DNA of 9,898 bases, from assembly GCA_039808465.1 (NCBI GenBank), contig JBDHTA010000155.1:1-9898 (forward strand), written 5' to 3'. The position numbers and the translations under genes are program-made. This stretch comes from Metarhizobium sp039808465 (lineage in GTDB: Bacteria > Pseudomonadota > Alphaproteobacteria > Rhizobiales > Rhizobiaceae). Positions 1-5,302 of this stretch are shown one piece after another; positions within the stretch are counted from its first letter, which is position 1; every line of letters starts with the position of its first letter. The notes under the pieces are model-generated. The model searched no databases and had not been told where the DNA came from. It saw only the letters and a list, made by a program, of their open reading frames with translations.

Positions 1-677
1 CGGGTGCGCTCCAGCGAGCGCAATTGCGAGCACAGCCGCAGCGGATCGTAATCGTCGAAATTGGAATTGACGATCACCAGTTCGAAAGGCGTTTCCGCCG
101 CCTCGAACAGCGCCGCCTGCGGATCGGACATGGCGGTGACTTCGGCGATCGGTTTCAGCGTCTTGACGATGCGCTCCTGCGAGCTGCCGCGCCCGTCGAC
201 CAGCAGCACATTGCCGGTCTCGTCGCCACGCGTCTCCATCTTCATCAGGTCTTCGAGACCGATCGTATGCGCCGTCTGGGCGCGCAGGCGCAGTTCGTCG
301 CTCAGCGTCTTCAGCCGCAGCAGGCTCTTGACGCGGGAGATCAGTTGCAGATCGTTGACCGGCTTGGTGAGGAAATCGTCGGCGCCCGCCTTCAGGCCGC
401 GCACGCGGTCGGAAGGCTGGTCGAGCGCGGTGACCATGACGACGGGAATATGCATGGTCTTCGGATTGGATTTCAGCCGCTCGCAGACCTCGAATCCGTC
501 CATGCCCGGCATCATGATGTCGAGCAGGATGAGATCGACCTGCGTGCGCGCGCAGATATCCAGACAGGCGAAGCCATCGGCGGCGGTCAGCACGTCGAAA
601 TATTCCGTCAGCAGCCGCGCTTCCAGAACCTTCACATTGGCGGGAATATCGTCAACAACCAGAATTCTTGCCGTCAT
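1..677 (-). CDS. pleD: Response regulator / diguanylate cyclase PleD, N-terminal 225 residues (3' part outside window)
   Basis: PleD makes cyclic di-GMP at the cell pole when phosphorylated and drives polar development in alphaproteobacteria. The start is the ATG at 677-675, 15 bases after the divK stop, preceded by a purine-rich GGGCGGGAT. The first about 120 residues form a receiver domain: acidic pair D9-D10, phospho-acceptor D53 in the motif LLLDVMMPGMDG, and the conserved Lys in the motif DDFLTKP. From about residue 140 a second, receiver-like adaptor domain begins (GNVLLVDGRGSSQERIV), which is typical of PleD. The GGDEF catalytic domain that should follow lies beyond base 1, so enzymatic competence cannot be judged here. 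The REC-REC arrangement directly behind divK makes the assignment firm. Transcription is presumably shared with divK. Confidence 0.93.
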   Translation of the reverse strand, partial: MTARILVVDDIPANVKVLEARLLTEYFDVLTAADGFACLDICARTQVDLILLDIMMPGMDGFEVCERLKSNPKTMHIPVVMVTALDQPSDRVRGLKAGADDFLTKPVNDLQLISRVKSLLRLKTLSDELRLRAQTAHTIGLEDLMKMETRGDETGNVLLVDGRGSSQERIVKTLKPIAEVTAMSDPQAALFEAAETPFELVIVNSNFDDYDPLRLCSQLRSLERT

Positions 678-692
678 GCCTGTATCCCGCCC

Positions 693-1064
693 TTACGCAT
701 CGCCAAGATAGGTCTTGATCGTCTCGATGAATTTCGGCACCGAAATCGGCTTGGAGACATAGGCCTCGCAGCCCCCCTGCCGGATGCGCTCCTCGTCGCC
801 CTTCATGGCGAAGGCCGTGACCGCGATCACCGGGATGACATGCAGTTCGTCATCCTCCTTCAGCCATTTCGTCACCTCCAGGCCAGAGACCTCCGGCAAC
901 TGGATATCCATCAGGATCAGATCCGGCCGGTGCTTGCGCGCGAGATCGAGCGCCTCCATGCCGTTGCGCGTCTGGATCGTCGAATAGCCGGAGGCTTCGA
1001 TCAGGTCGCGAAACAGCTTCATGTTCAGTTCGTTATCTTCTACGATCATGACCTGTTTTGGCAT
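693..1064 (-). CDS. divK: Single-domain response regulator DivK
   Basis: This is a 123-residue stand-alone receiver domain with no output domain. In Caulobacter and rhizobia DivK is phosphorylated by DivJ and dephosphorylated by PleC, and acts through DivL/CckA to control CtrA and the asymmetric cell cycle. Visible signatures are the acidic pair E9-D10, phospho-acceptor D53 (motif LILMDIQLP), T83 (AVTAFAM) and K105 (VSKPI), all expected for an active receiver. The length matches the family (about 120-125 residues). The reading frame is open far upstream (to about 1823), but homology starts at MPKQVMIVEDNE, and the ATG at 1064 has AAGGA about 8 bases upstream, so the long extension is rejected. 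It is the first gene of a divK-pleD operon. It faces a divergent DUF3572 gene across 126 bases containing a 16-bp palindrome. Confidence 0.95.
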   Translation of the reverse strand: MPKQVMIVEDNELNMKLFRDLIEASGYSTIQTRNGMEALDLARKHRPDLILMDIQLPEVSGLEVTKWLKEDDELHVIPVIAVTAFAMKGDEERIRQGGCEAYVSKPISVPKFIETIKTYLGDA

Positions 1065-1099
1065 CGACCTGTCCTTGAACCAAAAATGCGCCGCAGGCA

Positions 1100-1115
1100 C
1101 CCTATATATATAGGG
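1100..1115. repeat. Perfect 16-bp AT-cored palindrome between divK and the DUF3572 gene
   Basis: The sequence CCCTATATATATAGGG is its own reverse complement. It lies 36 bases upstream of the divK start codon and 75 bases upstream of the divergent DUF3572 start. The TATATATA core could supply a -10 element on either strand, or the whole could be an operator for a dimeric regulator. I found no convincing -35 partner and no CtrA-type TTAA-N7-TTAA site, so its role is inferred from position and symmetry only. Confidence 0.5.
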
Positions 1116-1190
1116 ACCGGCGGGCTGATTCTTATCCTTGACCGGAAGCCTAGAGTCATTTGGTTGAAAAAAAGGTAACCCGGAAAGAAA

Positions 1191-1499
1191 ATGCAGAAGA
1201 GAACGGGAATGGAAAAAGTCATCGCGCCGGACGCCCAGGACATCGCCATCGCCATACTTGGCTGGCTGGCGAGCGAGCCGGATATTCTCGGCCGCTTCCT
1301 GGCGCTCTCCGGCGTCGCGCCCGCGGAGCTGCGGCAGCGGATGGCCGAGCCCGGTTTTCAGGCGGGATTGCTGGACTTCGTGATGGAGCACGAGCCGGAT
1401 CTGATCGCCTTCTGCCAGTCCGCAGATCTTACCCCCGAGGCGGTGGCCGCCGCCTGGGCGAAGCTCTCGAAACCGGGATTGTCCTCCGGTGAATACTGA
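1191..1499 (+). CDS. DUF3572 family protein
   Basis: This small 102-residue protein is predicted to be soluble and alpha-helical, and its function is unknown. The body (PDAQDIAIAILGWLASEPD, then LGRFLALSGVAPAELR, GFQAGLLDFVMEHEPDLIAF) matches my memory of DUF3572, an alphaproteobacterial family often found near divK. The start at 1191 is chosen because GGAAAG lies 4-9 bases upstream. A second in-frame ATG at 1209 would remove only six non-conserved residues. No signal peptide or membrane segment is visible. The last 11 bases overlap the GTG start of the HAD hydrolase gene, which indicates co-transcription and probably translational coupling. It is divergent from divK. The family recognition is from memory of the pattern, not from a search. 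Confidence 0.8.
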   Translation: MQKRTGMEKVIAPDAQDIAIAILGWLASEPDILGRFLALSGVAPAELRQRMAEPGFQAGLLDFVMEHEPDLIAFCQSADLTPEAVAAAWAKLSKPGLSSGEY

Positions 1500-2142
1500 C
1501 CTGCGCTCGCTGGCGGACAGGCCGGATCTGAGGCTCGGCGACCGGCCGCTGGTGGTCAGCGACGTGGACGAGGTGGTGTTCGAATTCCTCACGCCCTTTT
1601 CCAGCTTCCTGAAAGCCAGGGGCCTGCAATTGCTGCCGCGCTCCTTCAAGCTTTTCGGCAATATCGTTTCCGAAGACGGCACGGAAATCGGCGCGGGGGA
1701 TGCGAGCGGCCTGCTCGACGATTTCTTCACGCAGCAGACGCGCTGGCAGACGCCCGCGCTCGACGCCGTCGATACCCTGCATGCCCTGTCGGCGGACTGC
1801 GACATCGTTTTCCTCACCGCCATGAAGCCGCATCACACCGTCTTCCGGCGGGCGGCGCTCGATCTGTTCGGCCTGCCCTTTCCGATGATCGCGACGGAAG
1901 GGCCGAAGGGGCACATCGTGCGGGAACTGCATGGCGGGCGCGCCCTGCCGGTGGTTTTTCTCGATGACATCGACCGCAATCTGCAATCGGTCGCCGAGGA
2001 AGTGCCGTCCTGCCTGCTGCTGCGGATGATGGCCAACGAGGATTTTCGCAAGCTGGCGCCGCCCGCCGCTGGCGGCGTGCGCATCGCCGACGGCTGGCGC
2101 CACGCGCAATCGCTGATCCTCGCCCATTGCGCGGGCGGTTGA
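1489..2142 (+). CDS. HAD-superfamily hydrolase, substrate unknown
   Basis: This 217-residue protein carries all four haloacid-dehalogenase motifs in order. Motif I is D25-x-D27 (VVSDVDEVV), giving the nucleophile Asp and the general acid. Motif II is T110 (IVFLTAMKP), motif III is K140 (EGPKGHIV), and motif IV is D159-D160 (VVFLDDIDRN), which binds Mg2+. Such proteins are usually phosphatases, but nothing here identifies the substrate. Compared with many HADs, a long stretch between motifs I and II (about residues 35-90) could hold a small cap. Translation starts at GTG 1489, inside the end of the DUF3572 gene (11-base overlap), so the two form one transcription unit. No signal peptide or membrane segment is seen. 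Palindromic repeats follow the stop and may end the transcript. Confidence 0.82.
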   Translation: MNTDLRSLADRPDLRLGDRPLVVSDVDEVVFEFLTPFSSFLKARGLQLLPRSFKLFGNIVSEDGTEIGAGDASGLLDDFFTQQTRWQTPALDAVDTLHALSADCDIVFLTAMKPHHTVFRRAALDLFGLPFPMIATEGPKGHIVRELHGGRALPVVFLDDIDRNLQSVAEEVPSCLLLRMMANEDFRKLAPPAAGGVRIADGWRHAQSLILAHCAGG

Positions 2143-2164
2143 GGGCGGGACTGTCACTTTCAAG

Positions 2165-2210
2165 GCCCCCTCTGCCTGCCGGCATCTCCCCCACAAGGGG
2201 GGAGAAAGTC
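2165..2210. repeat. RIME-like palindromic intergenic repeat, copy 1
   Basis: This stretch begins GGCCCCCTCTGCCTGCCGGC and leads into a stem-loop. TCTCCCCC at 2185-2192 pairs with GGGGGAGA at 2198-2205 around the loop ACAAG. The sequence resembles the Rhizobium-specific intergenic mosaic elements scattered in rhizobial genomes. It sits 22 bases after the HAD hydrolase stop and could also stop transcription, though no T-tract follows. Confidence 0.65.
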
Positions 2211-2259
2211 AAAGGCTTGCTTTTCCTGCGATTCTTGAATGCCGAGGGTGCCGCAGGTT

Positions 2260-2301
2260 AAGTCCCTCCCCCTTGTGGGGAGGGATTTAGGGAGGGGTCT
2301 T
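2260..2301. repeat. RIME-like palindromic intergenic repeat, copy 2, inverted relative to copy 1
   Basis: TCCCTCCCC at 2263-2271 pairs perfectly with GGGGAGGGA at 2277-2285 around the loop CTTGT. The loop is the reverse complement of the ACAAG loop of copy 1, so the two cores are inverted copies of each other about 80 bases apart. A second AGGGAGGGG follows at 2290-2298. No coding potential is seen here. Confidence 0.6.
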
Positions 2302-2317
2302 TACCTCATATGCGAAT

Positions 2318-2390
2318 GCCCTGCCTCTGTGGGGTGGTTCTTCTTACCCTGCCGTTAAGGCAGTGGAAAACACCACCCTCTCTTGAGGGC
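2318..2390. repeat. Nested palindrome (potential cruciform) upstream of dinB
   Basis: Three nested arm pairs are visible: GCCCT 2318-2322 with AGGGC 2386-2390, GGGTGGT 2332-2338 with ACCACCC 2372-2378, and CTGCC 2349-2353 with GGCAG 2359-2363 around the loop GTTAA. It continues the mosaic of palindromic repeats that fills the gap between the HAD hydrolase gene and dinB. Its right edge overlaps the proposed dinB -35 box. Confidence 0.5.
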
Positions 2391-2411
2391 GAAGGGCAAA
2401 GGCGGTATGGA
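2383..2411 (+). promoter_or_regulatory. Candidate dinB promoter
   Basis: TTGAGG at 2383-2388 and TATGGA at 2406-2411 are separated by exactly 17 bases. The -10 is a weak match (3 of 6), but the position places the transcription start near 2418, at the left edge of the LexA box and about 20 bases before the dinB ATG. A weak -10 under LexA control is plausible. This is inference from spacing only. Confidence 0.35.
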
Positions 2412-2417
2412 ATCCAT

Positions 2418-2432
2418 GTTCAACCTTTGTTC
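2418..2432 (+). promoter_or_regulatory. LexA (SOS) box of dinB
   Basis: GTTCAACCTTTGTTC is a perfect GTTC-N7-GTTC direct repeat, the LexA operator described for alphaproteobacteria. It ends 5 bases before the dinB start codon and just follows the candidate -10, so bound LexA would block initiation. Its place immediately before a translesion polymerase gene strongly supports a functional site. It occupies the position where a Shine-Dalgarno would normally be, and none is visible. Confidence 0.85.
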
Positions 2433-2437
2433 CGACC

Positions 2438-3745
2438 ATGACGCCGCAAGCCGCCGCCAATCCGGGTTTCTGCCGTGACTGCCTCAAGGCCCTGCCCACT
2501 GAGGCGCAGTCCGCCGAGGCACGGCGTTGCCGCGCCTGCGGCAGCCCGCGCCTGCTACGCCATCCGGAACTGAATGCGCTGACGACGGCGCATATCGATT
2601 GCGACGCCTTTTATGCCGCCGTCGAAAAACGCGACAATCCCGAGCTTGCCGACAGGCCCGTCATCGTCGGCGGCGGCAAGCGCGGCGTCGTCTCCACCGC
2701 CTGCTACATCGCCCGCATTCACGGCGTTCGCTCCGCCATGCCGATGTTCAAGGCGCTGGAAGCCTGCCCGCAGGCCGTGGTCATCAAGCCGGACATGGCG
2801 AAATATGCCGAGGTGGGACGGCAGGTGCGCGCGCTGATGCAGGAATTGACGCCGCTGGTGCAGCCGCTGTCGATCGACGAAGCCTTTCTCGAGCTTTCCG
2901 GCACCGAGCGCCTGCACCACGCCACCCCGGCGCTGACACTGGCGCGGTTTGCCCGGCGCATCGAAAGCGAGATCGGCATCACCGTGTCCGTCGGGCTGTC
3001 CTATTGCAAGTTTCTGGCGAAAGTCGCCTCCGACCTGCAAAAGCCGCGCGGCTTTTCGGTCATCGGCCGGGCAGAGGCGCTGGAGTTCCTCAGCCTCCAG
3101 CCGGTAACGACGATCTGGGGCGTCGGCAAGGCCTTCGCGGCGACGCTGGAGAGCGACGGCATCCGCCTGATCGGCCAGTTGCAGACCATGGAGGAAGGCG
3201 ACCTGATGCGCCGCTACGGCACCATGGGCCAGCGCCTCTACCGCCTGTCGCGCGGTATCGACGAGCGCGCCGTGGAGCCGCATGACGAGGCGAAAAGCGT
3301 TTCGGCCGAAACCACCTTCTTCGACGATATTTCCCGCCACGAGGCGCTGGTGCCGATCCTGCGCGAGCTGTCCGAAAAAGTGGCGCGGCGGCTGAAGAAG
3401 AACCATATCGCCGGGCATACCGTGGTGCTGAAGCTGAAGACGGCGGATTTCAAGACGCGCACCCGCAACCGCCGCCTGGCCGACCCGACCACGCTGGCCG
3501 ACCGCATTTTCCGCACCGGCCTTGCCTTGCTGGAAAAGGAGACGGACGGCACGAAATTCCGGCTGCTCGGCATCGGCGTCACCGATCTGACCGGCGACGA
3601 CCGCGCCGATCCGCCCGATCTCGTGGATGCGCAGGCCGCCCGCCGCGCCGCCGCCGAAGCCGCCATCGACAGCCTGCGCGACAAGTTCGGCAGGAAGACC
3701 ATCGAGACCGGCTACACATTCCGCCCGGAGCCGAAAGATCAATAA
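2438..3745 (+). CDS. dinB: DNA polymerase IV (Y-family translesion polymerase) with N-terminal zinc-ribbon-like extension
   Basis: This protein of 435 residues is an error-prone translesion polymerase acting at stalled forks. The catalytic part starts near residue 50: AHIDCDAFYAAVEKRDNPE carries metal ligand D54 and, at the steric-gate position, Y59. SIDEAF supplies D147-E148, and GLSYCKFLAKVASDLQKP is the palm motif. A little-finger domain follows to about residue 420. Ahead of the polymerase are about 50 extra residues with two CxxC pairs (C12/C15, C31/C34), a likely zinc-binding knuckle absent from E. coli DinB. I see no obvious beta-clamp peptide at the C-terminus. ATG 2438 is the first possible start in frame: a stop lies at 2384-2386, with no ATG, GTG or TTG in between. 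No Shine-Dalgarno is evident. A LexA box just upstream indicates SOS induction. Confidence 0.95.
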   Translation: MTPQAAANPGFCRDCLKALPTEAQSAEARRCRACGSPRLLRHPELNALTTAHIDCDAFYAAVEKRDNPELADRPVIVGGGKRGVVSTACYIARIHGVRSAMPMFKALEACPQAVVIKPDMAKYAEVGRQVRALMQELTPLVQPLSIDEAFLELSGTERLHHATPALTLARFARRIESEIGITVSVGLSYCKFLAKVASDLQKPRGFSVIGRAEALEFLSLQPVTTIWGVGKAFAATLESDGIRLIGQLQTMEEGDLMRRYGTMGQRLYRLSRGIDERAVEPHDEAKSVSAETTFFDDISRHEALVPILRELSEKVARRLKKNHIAGHTVVLKLKTADFKTRTRNRRLADPTTLADRIFRTGLALLEKETDGTKFRLLGIGVTDLTGDDRADPPDLVDAQAARRAAAEAAIDSLRDKFGRKTIETGYTFRPEPKDQ

Positions 3746-3758
3746 TGCGTGAAATGGC

Positions 3759-3786
3759 GCGGCCAGCGCTCCGCGCCTCTGGCCGC
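3759..3786 (+). terminator. Candidate hairpin terminator after dinB
   Basis: GCGGCCAG at 3759-3766 pairs perfectly with CTGGCCGC at 3779-3786 around a 12-base loop, starting 13 bases after the dinB stop. No T-run follows, so it would be a non-canonical terminator or an RNA-stabilising hairpin. Confidence 0.4.
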
Positions 3787-3954
3787 AAACCGGCTTTCAT
3801 GCTTCATTTTCAAGGCCGGACGGGTTGTGGATCATGCCGCTTTTGTTTCAAAACTTGTTAAACTTCGCCGCTTACCTTACCCGGCATCCGTTTCCATCCA
3901 TCGCCGTCGCGCCTGTCGCGTTCGCACGGCGTGGTCTGTTTTGCGTATGGTGAT

Positions 3955-5205
3955 ATGATGATCAGCCGCCTGATCCTTGGCCTCGGCCTTCTGTCCACGA
4001 CGGCATTCTGCACGCCGGCTTTCGCCGATGGCGCGCGCGACCTGCAAATTTTCATCGCCAAGGACACGCAGACGATGACCGTCTATGATGGCGGGCAGGT
4101 CATCGCCACCTCCAAGGTTTCCACGGGCAAGGCCGGGCATTCGACGCCGACCGGCATCTTCTCCATTCTGGAAAAGAAGAAGTACCACGAATCGAACATT
4201 TATTCGAACGCGCCGATGCCGTTCATGCAGCGCCTCACCTGGTCAGGCATCGCGTTGCATGAGGGGCATGTGCCGAATTATCCGGCCTCGCATGGCTGCG
4301 TGCGCATGCCCGCCAAATTCGCCAAGGCGCTCTACCAGATGACCGAGCGCGGCGGCCATGTCATCATCACCGACGAAAAGGCGCAGCCTGTCGCCTTCAG
4401 CCATCCGGCGCTGTTTCGCCCGCGCAATCCGGTGACGGAACCGGTGCTGCTTTCGGATGCGGAATTGCGGCCCGGCACGCCCGATCCGTCGCTGCGCCCC
4501 GTGGAGGTCGCGATGAACGAGGTTCTGCCGAAGGTGGGCGCGACCGCCACCGCCGTCATTGCCGACACCGCGCCGGTCCGCATCCTGATCACCCGCCGCA
4601 CCGACCGCGAACGGCTGATCGACGTGCAATCGATGCTGAGCGCGCTCGGCTATTACATCGGCACCGTCGACGGTCAAGCTGGCCGGGCGACGATCGATGC
4701 CATCAACCGCTTCAAGGACGAGCGCAGCCTGCCGAAAAACACCTTGCTGAACCAGCCCTTCCTCGATGCGCTGTATCAGGCCGCGGGCAAGGGCCATCCG
4801 CCGCAGGGGCAAATTCTGGTGCGCCAGCGGTTCAAGCCGGTGCTGGAAGCCCCGTTCGAGATCGTCAACCCCGAGATCGCGCTCGGCACCCACTTCCTGC
4901 AAGCCAGGAACGTGCATCGCACCGCAGGCAGCGCCGAGTGGTCGGCGATCACGCTGGAGGACCGGCTGTGGCCCGCCCAGATGAAACGCCTCGGCATCAC
5001 CACCCGGGCCGATCCGGGAGATCCCGGCGCGCTGTCCTCGGCGCTCGATCGCATCAGGATTCCCGACGATATCAGAAGGAAGATCGAGGCCATGCTGACC
5101 GATGGCACATCGATCACCATCAACGACCACGGCATCGGGCCGGAAACCGGCGCGGGTACCGATTTCGTCACCGTGACCCGCACGGCCAGCAATCCGAACG
5201 GCTGA
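3955..5205 (+). CDS. Exported L,D-transpeptidase (YkuD domain) with peptidoglycan-binding domain
   Basis: This 416-residue periplasmic enzyme is predicted to form 3-3 or lipoprotein-type links in peptidoglycan, or to act as a carboxypeptidase. Residues 1-24 are a signal peptide: a hydrophobic stretch ILGLGLLSTTAF, then PAFA before D25. The YkuD domain spans about residues 29-135. The catalytic signature is complete: H102 (IALHEGH), then S112-H113-G114-C115-V116-R117, with C115 as nucleophile. Around residues 220-265, RLIDVQSMLSALGYYIGTVDG resembles a PG_binding_1 repeat. The last about 130 residues are unassigned. The frame opens at GTG 3931, but ATG 3955 (or 3958) is preferred because the signal peptide starts there. 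No strong Shine-Dalgarno is visible. The 209 bases upstream hold the dinB hairpin and no promoter I can defend. It converges on dnaE. Confidence 0.88.
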   Translation: MMISRLILGLGLLSTTAFCTPAFADGARDLQIFIAKDTQTMTVYDGGQVIATSKVSTGKAGHSTPTGIFSILEKKKYHESNIYSNAPMPFMQRLTWSGIALHEGHVPNYPASHGCVRMPAKFAKALYQMTERGGHVIITDEKAQPVAFSHPALFRPRNPVTEPVLLSDAELRPGTPDPSLRPVEVAMNEVLPKVGATATAVIADTAPVRILITRRTDRERLIDVQSMLSALGYYIGTVDGQAGRATIDAINRFKDERSLPKNTLLNQPFLDALYQAAGKGHPPQGQILVRQRFKPVLEAPFEIVNPEIALGTHFLQARNVHRTAGSAEWSAITLEDRLWPAQMKRLGITTRADPGDPGALSSALDRIRIPDDIRRKIEAMLTDGTSITINDHGIGPETGAGTDFVTVTRTASNPNG

Positions 5206-5246
5206 TCTTTCAAACGCTTATGGATGGTTCCTGAGAAAATGAATCG

Positions 5247-5288
5247 GAGACGGCCTGCCGCGCCGCATTGCGCTACGGCAGGCATCTC
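5247..5288. terminator. Hairpin between convergent genes, probable bidirectional terminator
   Basis: GCCTGCCG at 5253-5260 pairs perfectly with CGGCAGGC at 5276-5283. Flanking GAGA 5247-5250 and TCTC 5285-5288 extend the stem across small bulges, and an inner CGC/GCG pair shortens the loop. It lies between the ends of the L,D-transpeptidase gene and dnaE (97-base gap), the expected place for a shared terminator. Neither strand has a strong T-tract. Confidence 0.6.
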
Positions 5289-5302
5289 ACCTTGAGTCAG
5301 GC

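Noticed and set aside
80..94. Near LexA box GTTC-N7-GTTT inside pleD
   Set aside because: One half-site base is wrong and it lies inside coding sequence rather than at a promoter.
24..1178. 384-codon plus-strand open frame across pleD and divK
   Set aside because: It is opposite two well-supported response regulator genes and has Arg/His/Gln-rich shadow composition.
1065..1823. N-terminal extension of divK up to base 1823
   Set aside because: It would run antisense through the DUF3572 and HAD genes. DivK homology and a Shine-Dalgarno both support the start at 1064.
2555..3742. 395-codon open frame on the minus strand, antisense to dinB
   Set aside because: It is a shadow of the dinB codon pattern, with low-complexity Gly/Ala/Arg composition and no domain.
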